Origin: Methanoculleus marisnigri JR1
GTDB lineage: Archaea > Halobacteriota > Methanomicrobia > Methanomicrobiales > Methanoculleaceae
DNA: 64,000 nt
Direction of reading: 5' to 3'
NCBI RefSeq assembly: GCF_000015825.1
Contig: NC_009051.1
Span: forward strand, 2,040,695 to 2,104,694
Below, in pieces: positions 40,163 to 48,807 of this stretch (its first letter is position 1; the number at the start of each line of letters is the position of its first letter). Under the pieces are notes generated by a model. It saw only the letters and a list, made by a program, of their open reading frames with translations. It was not told the DNA's origin and did not search any database. The translations under genes were made by a program, and so were the position numbers.

Positions 40163-41758
40163 ATGGATGCGCAAATTCCCGGAACGCCGCCGGCAGGTCG
40201 CCGGCTGCTCACCGTCACGGGCGCAGTATTGATCGTTCTTGCCGCGCTCTGCGCTGCGGGCTGCACCGCCACATCCCCGGCCGAGACCGTTATAGCGTCC
40301 GAAGCCGCGAACGCAACCGAATTTAAAGAACGGATCGACGCCGTCATCTCGCAGGAGCGGTATGATTACGCCACGTGGGGCATGATGGCGCGGGACACCT
40401 CCACCGGCGAGGTGCTGCTCTCGATGAACGGCGACCGTCTCTTCACGCCGGGTTCGACGACGAAGGTCTTCACCGTCTCGACCGCTCTCGACGTTCTCGG
40501 CCCCGACTACCGGTTCAGGACGCCGGTGTACCGGGTCGGCGACGATCTGGTGCTGGTGGCCTCGGGCGACCTTGCGATGGGCGGTCGGGCCGGGCCGAAC
40601 GGCACCCTTGCGTTCACGAACGAGGATCACGGCGATGCCCGGGCATTCGGGGACTGCCTGCTCGTCGACGCCGACCCGCTCGCCGGGCTCGAGAACCTGG
40701 CCGAACAGGTTGCTGCGGCCGGGATCACGGCGGTAGACGACGTAATCGTCGACGACCGGCTCTTTTGCGAGACGCAGATGATGTCTGAAGGGCTGGTGAC
40801 GCCGATCGTCGTCAACGACAACCTGATCGACGTGACGATCGTTCCCGGGCGCGAGGGAGAGCCGGCGACGGCCGACTGGCGGCCGCGATCGTCCGCATAC
40901 ACGATCGAGAGCCGCGTCGTGACCGGGGCGCCGGGTTCTGACCCGGCGGTGGCGATCCCCGCCTACACCGGGCAGGCGTTGATCGAGGTGACCGGGACGG
41001 TGCCGGCGGACGCAGGACCGGTCAACCTGACCTCGAACGTGGAGATCCCGGCGGCGTTCGCGAGAAGCCTCTTCATCGACGCGCTTGAGAACGCCGGGGT
41101 GGCGGTCGTGGCACCGGCGGCCGGGGAGAACCCGTCGGGCCGCCTTCCCGACGAGTACGGGTCGGTCGGGAGAGTCGCCGAACTCGTCTCTTTGCCGTTC
41201 TCCGAGTACGCGAAGGTGACCCTGAAGGTGAGCCAGAACCTCTACGCAAACTGCCTGCTCGGGATCATCGCCGCCCACGAGGGCTACGATACGGTCGAGG
41301 CCGGGCTCTTTGTCGAAGGGGCGTTTCTCGAAGAGATCGGGGTGAACCCCGACACCCTGCTGCTTGCCGACGGCGAGGGGAGCATCGTGAACCGGATCAG
41401 CCCCCTCGCGGCGACCGATCTCGCGGCCTACATGGCGGGGACGGACCTGTATGCCCCGCTCTCCGACGCCCTGCCGGTCCTCGGCGTGGACGGGACGCTT
41501 GCAGCCAATGCCAAGCCGGGAGACCCGGGTTACGGTGCGATCCGTGCCAAGACCGGAACCTCGGCGGGCGGCGACCAGCAGGGCGGGATCTTCCTCTATA
41601 CCCGCGGCCTGCTCGGCTACATGACGACGGCGAAGGGAACGCCGGTCACGTTTGCGATCTACGTCAACAACATCGCCGGCCTTGCGTCGATGGACGACCT
41701 GCAGGGCGTGACGGACGATGTAAACGACGTCGCGGTTCTGATATACGAGTATCTCTGA
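40163..41758 (+). CDS. DacB/PBP4-like D-alanyl-D-alanine carboxypeptidase (S13) lipoprotein
   Basis: A 531-residue exported serine peptidase of family S13. Signal with lipobox-like end CAAGC near residue 33. The active-site tetrad is S-T-T-K in PGSTTKVFTVS, the second motif is around KVSQNLYANCLLG (S-x-N type), and the third is K-T-G in AKTGTSAGG. A long insert between motifs 1 and 2 (DLVLVASGDLAMG onward) fits PBP4. This is odd for an archaeon lacking murein: it may act on other peptides or esters. Bacterial origin by transfer is plausible but codon use looks native. Start ATG 40163. Confidence 0.85.
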   Translation: MDAQIPGTPPAGRRLLTVTGAVLIVLAALCAAGCTATSPAETVIASEAANATEFKERIDAVISQERYDYATWGMMARDTSTGEVLLSMNGDRLFTPGSTTKVFTVSTALDVLGPDYRFRTPVYRVGDDLVLVASGDLAMGGRAGPNGTLAFTNEDHGDARAFGDCLLVDADPLAGLENLAEQVAAAGITAVDDVIVDDRLFCETQMMSEGLVTPIVVNDNLIDVTIVPGREGEPATADWRPRSSAYTIESRVVTGAPGSDPAVAIPAYTGQALIEVTGTVPADAGPVNLTSNVEIPAAFARSLFIDALENAGVAVVAPAAGENPSGRLPDEYGSVGRVAELVSLPFSEYAKVTLKVSQNLYANCLLGIIAAHEGYDTVEAGLFVEGAFLEEIGVNPDTLLLADGEGSIVNRISPLAATDLAAYMAGTDLYAPLSDALPVLGVDGTLAANAKPGDPGYGAIRAKTGTSAGGDQQGGIFLYTRGLLGYMTTAKGTPVTFAIYVNNIAGLASMDDLQGVTDDVNDVAVLIYEYL

Positions 41759-41760
41759 AC

Positions 41761-41770
41761 CCTTTTTTTC
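41761..41770 (+). terminator. Oligo-T terminator after the dacB-like gene
   Basis: CCTTTTTTTC directly after the stop (T7 at 41763-41769), in keeping with archaeal T-run termination. Confidence 0.5.
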
Positions 41771-41806
41771 GGCCGGACGGTGTTGCGGTCTTTCGGAGGA
41801 GGGCGG

Positions 41807-41885
41807 GGTCGACGGACTGATCGATCTCCTTCTGGTTATCCGAAAAAAGAATTCCCGTAACGGTTAATACGATTCAGCCGAAGTC
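41807..41885 (+). repeat. Partial duplicate of the 3' end of the winged-helix gene
   Basis: About 79 bases match 39835-39915: GGTCGACGGACTGATCGATC, TGGTTATCCG, GAATTCCCGTAA, GTTAATACGATTCAG. The copy retains the stop region and the A/T-rich bases before the tRNA, but no tRNA follows. The two copies form direct repeats flanking tRNA-Asn and the dacB-like gene. Confidence 0.82.
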
Positions 41886-42032
41886 TTTCTGAATCCCCGT
41901 TGCCCTTCGCGAAGGCTATTCGACCGGGTCGGGATAAGCCACCGTACCGAAGTCTCCACCCTTCGACGGTGAATGTCGATCTGCGCCGCTACGCACAGAA
42001 CCTCATGACGAGACGGGTCCTGTCGGGCAGGG

Positions 42033-42218
42033 TTACCTGCTCCAGGGCGATTGACCCGAGACCAGGAATCTCTCCGACGGGTGCTCTCCCTGGCCGGCGT
42101 CCTGCTTTGCCGCCGCTTCCCGGCACTCCACGCTGCAGAACAGTCCGCTTTCGCCTGCGGCTCGCTCCTTTATCGGGAACTCCCGCCCGCAGTATCCGCA
42201 ATAGGCTGATTTCGGCAT
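42033..42218 (-). CDS. Small zinc-ribbon/treble-clef protein
   Basis: A 61-residue protein starting MPKSAYCGYCGREFPIKERA. Two cysteine pairs, CGYCG and CSVEC (FCSVECREAA), form a plausible zinc site. The remainder is polar. Similar small zinc proteins are frequent in methanogens. It could bind nucleic acid or protein; no partner gene is adjacent. Confidence 0.6.
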   Translation of the reverse strand: MPKSAYCGYCGREFPIKERAAGESGLFCSVECREAAAKQDAGQGEHPSERFLVSGQSPWSR

Positions 42219-42633
42219 CCGAACTCACCTGAGATGATAGAAGGCGTATCAGAGGATAAACCTTTCCTCAGGATCCGGATAATCGCCATACGACGATCCA
42301 GAACAGTCCATTCGGCTAACCGATGAGCAAAACCCGGCGGTTAGTCGCGTGTATGGGAGTGCCGCCTATTTTTACCGGCAGCAGGAGACGGTGCCAGGGA
42401 CTTTTGCGCAGCCGGCTTCAGCGTAAACCGGAACGCCGCCCCCTCCCCCGGCCGGCCGGGCACCCGGATGCGGGGGCGGCGTTTGTGTTCACGCTGAGGA
42501 AAGCCTCGGCCGTCCACGAATAGAGTCACGAGTTCTATCTGTTTCTTCGATAAAGGCCATGCAGTCCTGGAGCACGAAAGGAAACGTTCGTAACCCCTGA
42601 AGTCGAGCTCCATGCATCGATGGGGAGGTCGGG
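42219..42633. other. Intergenic region with a possible histidine-kinase 3' remnant
   Basis: No intact gene. On the minus strand around 42400-42480 the translation RIRVPGRPGEGAAFRFTLKP resembles the C-terminal G-box end of a histidine kinase ATPase domain (usually ...GGRIWVES-PGEG-TFRFTLP). The rest of the domain is not present. AT-rich sequence at 42235-42330 precedes it. Confidence 0.35.
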
Positions 42634-42780
42634 ATGCCGAGGCTGGTACTGATCGATACGGCGACGGGAACGCGGGTCCGGCACCGCATCAGGAGCTGGA
42701 AGCAGGCCTTGAAGCAGCAGGAGTGGTACGAGGCGAAACTCGGGCGGCGTGTGCGGATCGAGAAGGAGTTTACGCGGTAG
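42634..42780 (+). CDS. 48-residue basic small protein
   Basis: A short gene with a strong ribosome site (GGGGAGGTCGGG) directly before ATG 42634. The product MPRLVLIDTATGTRVRHRIR... is rich in Arg, Lys and Gln, has a short beta start and a long basic helix (SWKQALKQQEWYEAKLGRR). Its charge suggests nucleic-acid binding. It lies just downstream of the CorA-like gene's convergent end. I do not know a family for it. Confidence 0.5.
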   Translation: MPRLVLIDTATGTRVRHRIRSWKQALKQQEWYEAKLGRRVRIEKEFTR

Positions 42781-42837
42781 CGCTGCCGGGGAACACACGG
42801 TGCCGTCGACCGACCCCCGTCCACCCGCATAACCCCC

Positions 42838-44289
42838 TCACCTCAGCCACCCGAGCTTGTAGAAGACCCAGCCGACCACGAGCATCGAGATGATCGTCCA
42901 GGCGGTCACCTGCCAGATGGAGAGGCTGAAGGGGGTGCCGAGGATGTTCGTCCCGAGCACCTGCCCGATCAGGGTCGGGATCAGCACGAGTGCCGAGAGG
43001 ACGGCGATCACCCGCATCGCCCGGTTCATCTCGTAGGAGACGGTGTTAATGTGGACGTCGATCAGGGAGAGGAGCCCCTCCCGGATGTTCCCGGCGCTCT
43101 CGTGCAGATAATCCGTCTCGTTCGCGAGCGCGTCGAAGATGCTCTTCTCTCCTGCCCGCGATTTCGTAGAGGGGAGATCCCTCGCGATGACCGTCGTCAC
43201 CTCCCTCTGGTGGAAGAGGCTTGAAGCCAGAACGCTGCTCACGCGCTTGAGCTGGAAGACGGTATCAAGGAAGTCCTTCGACATCTCGTTGTTGGGGGTT
43301 CCCTCAAGCCGCATCAGTTCGGCCTCCAGCTCCGCGAGGATCCGGGCGTAGTTCTCGTTGATCCCATCAAGGGAGCCGTAGAGGACCCGGGTGTCCAGGG
43401 GCACGCCGGCGAGTGCGCTCCCGTCGAGGCCCGCCCGGATCGGTCCGAAGAAGCGGTCTTCTGCTTTCGAGACGGTGACGATCGTCTTGCCCCGGTTCAC
43501 GATGATGAGCCCGACGTTTGTCACGACCGGGACCCGCACCCCGTTTTGAACGCGGAGCGTCCGCTCCGGCGCCTGCACGAAGATGAGCCGGGTCTTGTCG
43601 GCAAACGTAATCCCGGGGTGCGACGGTCGCATCAGCCGGCTCTCGAAGAAGACGCCGGGCAGATCGAGGAGCCCGGAGAGCACCGGGAAGTCCGGACGCG
43701 ACACACCGGAGAGGTCGAACCAGGCCTCGACCCGGGGGTCGTCAAGATACCTCTTCACCTCGGCGGGGGTGAACCCCCTCTCGCCGTCTCTGGAATCCCC
43801 CACTCTCCCCCGGATCCGCATCGTCGAGAACGCCGGTTCCGCAGGCACCGCGACGGCAGTCTCCGGCTCGATCCGCCGCTCAACCGATCTTCCGCCGGCC
43901 GCCGCCACCCGGACCACCCGGAGGAGCCGGAGCGCCGGCGAAGACCTCGCGAGGGTCGAACCGGCAACCGGCACCACCTCGAGGACCGGGAGCGTGATGA
44001 TGACAAGATCGAGGAGATGCCAGCGGTCCAGGAAATGACTCACCGGGTCCTCCGCAAGGGCCAGTTTGAGGACGTATTCGAGGACGAAGATGGCGATGAT
44101 CGTGGTATCGGCCATATTGAGGAATTCGACGACCGGTGGGGAGAGGGTCGGGAGCAGGAGAGGTATGATGACGATGGGGGCCATTACCAGGCCGAGGAAG
44201 ATCATCAGGCCGTCGGAAAGGATGCGGTAGACGAGACCCCTGAGATCTGCCTTCCTCTCCTGTCGGGTCTTTCCTGCAGCCTGTTGCAT
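42838..44289 (-). CDS. Voltage-sensor-like domain fused to a CorA-type transporter
   Basis: A 483-residue membrane protein from ATG 44289. The N-terminal 130 residues form four hydrophobic segments like the S1-S4 of ion-channel voltage sensors: an acidic S2 (IFVLEYVLKLAL), S3 with aspartate (WHLLDLVIITLPVLEV) and an arginine-bearing S4 (LRLLRVVRV). The pore S5-S6 is absent. After a linker comes a CorA-like cytoplasmic alpha/beta and long-helix domain (about 190-420) and two C-terminal membrane helices. The CorA signature G-M-N appears as G-T-N (QVLGTNILG). Probably a divalent-cation channel with an added membrane sensor. Confidence 0.8.
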   Translation of the reverse strand: MQQAAGKTRQERKADLRGLVYRILSDGLMIFLGLVMAPIVIIPLLLPTLSPPVVEFLNMADTTIIAIFVLEYVLKLALAEDPVSHFLDRWHLLDLVIITLPVLEVVPVAGSTLARSSPALRLLRVVRVAAAGGRSVERRIEPETAVAVPAEPAFSTMRIRGRVGDSRDGERGFTPAEVKRYLDDPRVEAWFDLSGVSRPDFPVLSGLLDLPGVFFESRLMRPSHPGITFADKTRLIFVQAPERTLRVQNGVRVPVVTNVGLIIVNRGKTIVTVSKAEDRFFGPIRAGLDGSALAGVPLDTRVLYGSLDGINENYARILAELEAELMRLEGTPNNEMSKDFLDTVFQLKRVSSVLASSLFHQREVTTVIARDLPSTKSRAGEKSIFDALANETDYLHESAGNIREGLLSLIDVHINTVSYEMNRAMRVIAVLSALVLIPTLIGQVLGTNILGTPFSLSIWQVTAWTIISMLVVGWVFYKLGWLR

Positions 44290-44454
44290 ACCGTCACCAG
44301 AAACCGGACCCGCAGATCCCGGCGTCACCGGGTATACGCCTTTCCGTATATAGCAGGTGGGAGGCCGATCGCCGGGGACGGACCGGAACCCGTGCATGCC
44401 CCCTCTCGGGAACCCGGGAAAGAATGATAGTCCTGCCGGGCGTACCTGACAATC

Positions 44455-44862
44455 ATGGACGGCGATGCGGCGGAACGGGTCTCGCTTGCGGACGCTATAG
44501 CGGCGGCGGAGGTATCCCGCCGGGAGAAGAAAAAGAACCCGGCGATAGCCGCAGGGCTCTCGCTCCTCTTCAACGGTCTCGGGCAGGCCTACAACGGGCA
44601 GTTCGCACGGGGCGTCCTGGTGCTGCTCGGAAGCCTCCTCGGCCTCTTTGTCATGATCGTTCCGGGAGTGGCGATCTGGGCCTGGGGCGTTTACGATGCC
44701 TACCGGACGGCGAAAGGGATGAACGAGGGGCTCCTCCCCTACCGGGAGACGAGCGCGCTTGCGGTTGTCGCGTTCGTGGCCGTCTGGGCGGTGACGATCT
44801 TCTCGCTCTCGGCGGCGTCGGCGATGCTGCTCGTCTTGCTGGGGCAGCAGGGGATGCTGTAG
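44455..44862 (+). CDS. TM2-like small membrane protein
   Basis: A 135-residue protein. A cytoplasmic basic N-terminus (SRREKKKNPAIAAGL) leads into hydrophobic segments at about residues 30-65 and a C-terminal helix at about 98-125. The segment LLFNGLGQAYNGQFARG followed by WGVYDAYRTAKGMNEG matches the TM2-domain pattern. It is divergent from the CorA-like gene, 165 bases away. Function unknown. Confidence 0.7.
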   Translation: MDGDAAERVSLADAIAAAEVSRREKKKNPAIAAGLSLLFNGLGQAYNGQFARGVLVLLGSLLGLFVMIVPGVAIWAWGVYDAYRTAKGMNEGLLPYRETSALAVVAFVAVWAVTIFSLSAASAMLLVLLGQQGML

Positions 44863-44963
44863 GCGACCGGGCCACCAGCCCGATATACTTCCGAACACCC
44901 GATCTTCAGACTTGTTAGCACATTAAGAAACATTCATATTACCTGATCGACAAACGCAAACCC

Positions 44964-45479
44964 ATGATGGGTCTCCCGGCAAACCGTCTCTTCTGCCTCG
45001 TCCTCCTGTTTCTCTTCGTTCCGGCCGCGGTCTGCGGCGCCTCGGTCACCCGGACGCTCTCGACCGCCGAACCGGGGGCGGGGGAGGTCTTTACCGTCTC
45101 GCTCTCGATCGACGGCATCGACCTCGGCGGGGTGGTCGAGACGCTGCCGACCGGCTACGCCTTTGCGGGGACCGACCACCCGGACGATCGGGTCCTCGTC
45201 CGGGGGCAGAAGATCGGGTTTGCCGTGATGAACGATACCGCCATCACCTACTCCGTCACGGCCCCCGCCTCCGGGAGCGGGGATATCACCGGCACATGGG
45301 AGGACTTCCTCGATGAGACGGACGGGGAGGTAGCCGTCTCGCACGTCGCGGTGGACGGGATCGAGACGGCGGCGGAGAGCGCCGGGGAGAAGCCTGCCGC
45401 ACAGGAGGCAGCCCCGCGGTTTGCGGTCGTCGCTGCGGCTGCCGCTCTCCTTCTTGCCGGACGGGGTGGTCGGCGATGA
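44964..45479 (+). CDS. Secreted/membrane-anchored protein at the head of a metal-chelate ABC operon
   Basis: A 171-residue protein with a signal peptide (LVLLFLFVPAAVCGAS), a beta-sandwich domain (TLSTAEPGAGEVFTVSLSI, then AITYSVTAPASGSGDITGTW) of cohesin/Ig-like type, a Glu/Ala linker and a C-terminal hydrophobic tail with basic end (LLLAGRGGRR). It overlaps the substrate-binding protein gene by 4 bases. It may be an accessory surface subunit of the uptake system. Confidence 0.72.
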   Translation: MMGLPANRLFCLVLLFLFVPAAVCGASVTRTLSTAEPGAGEVFTVSLSIDGIDLGGVVETLPTGYAFAGTDHPDDRVLVRGQKIGFAVMNDTAITYSVTAPASGSGDITGTWEDFLDETDGEVAVSHVAVDGIETAAESAGEKPAAQEAAPRFAVVAAAAALLLAGRGGRR

Positions 45480-46684
45480 ACCGGTGGTACCTCCTCACCT
45501 TCCTCCTGCTCCTCGCCGTCCCGGCATCGGCGGCAGAGGGCATCCCGGGGGACGCCGACGCCGACGGGACGCTCGCCCGTGCCGAGTACGCCTCGGCGGC
45601 CCTCGCCTACCTCGACGCCGCTTACATGGACGGCGCCGGCGACCTCGACCGGGACGACATCCGCGACGCCGCCTGGGTCTACGCCCGCTGGGACGGGAAA
45701 CCCCGCGAGGTCACCGACTCCACGGGGAGAACGGTGACGCTCTACCGCCCCCTGCGCCGGGTGGTGACCTTCAGCGGCGAGTCCCTCGAGACCCTGCGGT
45801 CGCTCGGGTTCGATATGGACAAAGTCGTCGCCGTCGACAAGTACAGCCACGAGAAGGAGACCTTCTTCCCCGAGTGCCGGGATAAGGCGAACGTCGGGTC
45901 GATCTGGTCTCCCGACATGGAGAAGGTTCTCATCCTCAGGCCGGACACAGTCATCCTCTACGCGACGATCAGCACCGCGGCCTGCGACGACATCCAGAAG
46001 AGGCTCGAGGCGAGCAGCCCCGGGATCCGGGTGCTGCGGTTCGACTGCTTCAAGCCCGCCACCTACGCGGGCGAGATCCGCACGATCGCCTCGATCGTCG
46101 ACGAACCCGAACGGGGAGAGGAGTTCGCCTCCTTCTACGGCTCGACGATGGACCGGATCCGGGACGGCACGGCGGGGATCCCGGACGATGAGAAGACCCG
46201 GGTCTACTTCGAGTACTGGTTCGACTACACGACCGTTGCCGCCAGTGCGGGCTACAACGAGAAGACCGAACTCGCCGGCGGGAAGAACCCCTTCGCCACC
46301 GGGACGACCGAGTATCCCGTCGTCGACCCCGAGGCGATCATCGTCGCGGACCCGGAAGTCGTCGTCAAACTGGCCGGGCAGGGCCTGGCCGTCGGCGGCT
46401 ACGCGGGACACGATCCCGAAGCGCTCGCCGCGATCAGGTCCGCGCTGCTCGAGCGGCCCGGGTGGTCGAGGATCTCCGCGGTGAAGGACGACCGCGTCCA
46501 CGTCATCCACTCCGACATCCTCGGCGGCGCCCAGCACTTCATCGGGACGGCCTACCTCGCGAAGTGGTTCTACCCCGACCGGTTCGCCGACCTCGACCCG
46601 CACGCTATCCACCAGCGCTACCTCACCGGGTTCCAGGGGATCGACTTCGACCTCGCATCCCAGGGGACGTTCGTCTACCCGTGA
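45476..46684 (+). CDS. ABC transporter substrate-binding protein (iron/cobamide type) with EF-hand-like N-terminus
   Basis: A 402-residue exported binding protein of the FhuD/BtuF class: DSTGRTVTLYRPLRRVVTFS starts the two-lobe domain, with a late signature VIHSDILGGAQHFIGTAYLA. After the signal peptide (about residues 1-20) there is a dockerin/EF-hand-like pair of loops, GDADADGTLARAEY and GDLDRDDIRDAAWVY (about 23-62), placed before the binding domain. It is followed by permease and ATPase genes. The ligand could be a ferric chelate or a cobamide; the sequence alone does not decide. Confidence 0.88.
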   Translation: MNRWYLLTFLLLLAVPASAAEGIPGDADADGTLARAEYASAALAYLDAAYMDGAGDLDRDDIRDAAWVYARWDGKPREVTDSTGRTVTLYRPLRRVVTFSGESLETLRSLGFDMDKVVAVDKYSHEKETFFPECRDKANVGSIWSPDMEKVLILRPDTVILYATISTAACDDIQKRLEASSPGIRVLRFDCFKPATYAGEIRTIASIVDEPERGEEFASFYGSTMDRIRDGTAGIPDDEKTRVYFEYWFDYTTVAASAGYNEKTELAGGKNPFATGTTEYPVVDPEAIIVADPEVVVKLAGQGLAVGGYAGHDPEALAAIRSALLERPGWSRISAVKDDRVHVIHSDILGGAQHFIGTAYLAKWFYPDRFADLDPHAIHQRYLTGFQGIDFDLASQGTFVYP

Positions 46685-46695
46685 CCGGTGACGCC

Positions 46696-47748
46696 ATGGA
46701 ACAGCACGTCATCATCCAGGAGGGGTATACCCGGCTGAAGAAGACCCGCGCCCTCTTCATCGGCGGTCTTCTTGCCGGCCTCGTCATCCTCATCGGCATC
46801 GCGGTCACGCTCGGGTCGGCCGGCCTCACCGTGGGTGAGTCCTACCTCGCGATCCTGGCCGGCCTCTTCCCCGGGGTATTCAGCGCACCCGACCTCGCGA
46901 CGACCATCGTCTGGGACTTCCGGCTCCACCGGGTGCTCTTCGCGGTCTGTGCCGGGTTCGGGCTCGCGGTGGCGGGCTCTGTCATGCAGGGGATCCTCAG
47001 AAACCCGCTCGCAAGCCCCTTCACCCTCGGGATCGCCTCGGCGGCCGCCACCGGCGCCTCGATCGCCATCGTCCTCGGCGCCGGGGTCGTCGGCGGGGAG
47101 TACCTCGTCATCGGCAACGCCTTCCTCTTCTCTCTGCTGGCGGCGCTCGCCATCTACGGGATGGCCCGCTACCGGGGCATCGGTTCCGAGACGATGGTGC
47201 TTGCCGGCATCGCGCTCATGTACCTCTTCTCGGCGGTGACGTCGCTGCTGCAGTACGTCGGCAGCGCCGAGCAGCTCCAGGCGGTGGTCTTCTGGATGTT
47301 CGGCTCGGTGGACAAATCCACCTGGCCGAAACTCGGCATCGTCGCCCTCGTCCTCGCCTGCACCATACCCTACCTCCTCTACCGCGCCTGGGACTTAAAC
47401 GCCCTCGCGGAAGGAGATGAGGTGGCCGCCAGCCTCGGGGTTCCCGTCGAGCGGTCGATGACCGTCCTGATGATGATCGCCTCCCTGATCACCGCGGTGA
47501 TCATCTGTTTCACCGGGACGATCGGGTTTATCGGGCTCGTCGCCCCGCACATCACCCGCATGGCCATCGGCAGCGATTTCCGCACGCTTCTTCCCGCTTC
47601 GGGCCTCGTGGGGGCTCTCCTCCTTCTTTCTGCCGACAGCATCGCACGCAGCGTCCTTGCTCCGCAGGTCCTTCCCGTCGGGATCGTGACCGCGTTCCTC
47701 GGGGTGCCGTTCTTCATCTACCTCTTCCTGCACCGGAGGAGTGCCTGA
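46696..47748 (+). CDS. ABC transporter permease (BtuC/FecCD family)
   Basis: A 350-residue polytopic permease with about ten membrane helices. Family landmarks: RLHRVLFAVCAGFGLAVAGS then QGILRNPLASPFTLGI, WMFGSVDKSTW, and the late coupling region GTIGFIGLVAPHITRM. ATG 46696 lies 11 bases after the binding-protein stop. It ends one base into the ATP-binding gene, so the three proteins are made together. Confidence 0.93.
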   Translation: MEQHVIIQEGYTRLKKTRALFIGGLLAGLVILIGIAVTLGSAGLTVGESYLAILAGLFPGVFSAPDLATTIVWDFRLHRVLFAVCAGFGLAVAGSVMQGILRNPLASPFTLGIASAAATGASIAIVLGAGVVGGEYLVIGNAFLFSLLAALAIYGMARYRGIGSETMVLAGIALMYLFSAVTSLLQYVGSAEQLQAVVFWMFGSVDKSTWPKLGIVALVLACTIPYLLYRAWDLNALAEGDEVAASLGVPVERSMTVLMMIASLITAVIICFTGTIGFIGLVAPHITRMAIGSDFRTLLPASGLVGALLLLSADSIARSVLAPQVLPVGIVTAFLGVPFFIYLFLHRRSA

Positions 47749-48536
47749 TGGTGCGGCTCTCGGTCAATGATCTCTCGTTTGCCTACCGCGACCGGGAGGT
47801 GCTCTCCGGAATCACCTTCTCGGTGGACGCGGGCGAGGTCCTCGGGCTCGTGGGGCCGAACGGGTGCGGGAAGACGACGCTCATCCGGTGCGTCGACGGG
47901 ATGCTCTCCCCCGACGGGGGGAGGGTGATGCTTGACGGGCGGGAGCTTCGCACGATGCACCGCCGCGAGGTCGCGCGGGCGATGGCCTACGTGCCGCAAT
48001 CGGCCGGGAACGGGACCGCGGCGACGGTCTTCGAGACCGTCCTGATGGGGAGGCGGCCCTACCTGAACTGGACGGTGAACAGGACCGACGAGGAGAAGGT
48101 GGTTGCGGCGCTCGACCTCCTCGATCTCGGGGATCTCGCGCTCCGCAAAGTCGCCGAACTCTCGGGCGGGGAGCGCCAGCGGGTGATGATCGCCCGGGCG
48201 CTCGTGCAGGAAACCGGGGTGATCCTCCTCGACGAACCGACGAGCAACCTGGACGTCTGCCACCAGATGGGGGTCATGGAAGTCCTCCGCGGGCTTGCCG
48301 GGGAGAAGCGGCTCGCGGTCGTCATCGCGCTCCACGACCTGAATCTCGCCGCCACCTACTGCCACCGCCTCATGGTGATGAAGGCCGGGGCGGTCTACGG
48401 CTACGGGACGCCGGACGAGGTGCTCACCGAGGAGATGCTCAGGGAGGTCTACGGGATCGAGGCGGTGGTGAAACGGGACCTTTCGGCGCCATACATGGTC
48501 CCTGTCCGGCCGGGGCACCTGAGGGAGGGGGCGTGA
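47748..48536 (+). CDS. ABC transporter ATP-binding protein (FecE/BtuD family)
   Basis: A 262-residue ATPase with all motifs intact: Walker A GPNGCGKTT, Q-loop AYVPQSAG, signature ELSGGERQR, Walker B ILLDEPTSNLD and the switch histidine ALHDLN. The C-terminal segment DEVLTEEMLREVYGIEAVV is typical of iron-chelate/B12 importers. It completes the operon started at 44964. Confidence 0.94.
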   Translation: MVRLSVNDLSFAYRDREVLSGITFSVDAGEVLGLVGPNGCGKTTLIRCVDGMLSPDGGRVMLDGRELRTMHRREVARAMAYVPQSAGNGTAATVFETVLMGRRPYLNWTVNRTDEEKVVAALDLLDLGDLALRKVAELSGGERQRVMIARALVQETGVILLDEPTSNLDVCHQMGVMEVLRGLAGEKRLAVVIALHDLNLAATYCHRLMVMKAGAVYGYGTPDEVLTEEMLREVYGIEAVVKRDLSAPYMVPVRPGHLREGA

Positions 48537-48546
48537 AAGCCCCTCC

Positions 48547-48807
48547 TCAGCCCCTGAGAATGGTCAACGCTTCTTTTGATTCCATGACCGGATGCACTTC
48601 TCTGTAGCCGAGGTCACTCCAGGAAAAACCGACCTTCATGAGGGCGACGGGGTCGTCGGTCTCGATCAGCCGGAAGACCATGTTCCCTACGAGGTCGACC
48701 CACTCGTTGATCAGGGTCACGCCTTCCGGAATCTCCTCCCTGGCCCGCGCCTCCATGATCTCGGCCGTCTTCCCGGGCTCCCAGGTGAATATGTGTATGA
48801 ACTGCAT
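48547..48807 (-). CDS. DUF3303 family protein
   Basis: An 86-residue protein from ATG 48807 (MQFIHIFTWEPGKTAEIM), matching the small alpha/beta-barrel-like DUF3303 family as I recall it (WVDLVGNMVFRLIETDDP in the middle). Function unknown. It converges on the ATPase gene with 10 bases between. Confidence 0.78.
   Translation of the reverse strand: MQFIHIFTWEPGKTAEIMEARAREEIPEGVTLINEWVDLVGNMVFRLIETDDPVALMKVGFSWSDLGYREVHPVMESKEALTILRG

Noticed and set aside
41807-41885. A second regulator gene or tRNA
   Set aside because: Only about 80 bases of the winged-helix gene 3' end are present, with no start, and no tRNA cloverleaf follows.
42612-42893. 93-codon plus-strand open frame
   Set aside because: The frame with the strong ribosome site is the 48-residue one at 42634-42780; the longer frame is Arg/Pro-rich and overlaps the CorA-like gene.
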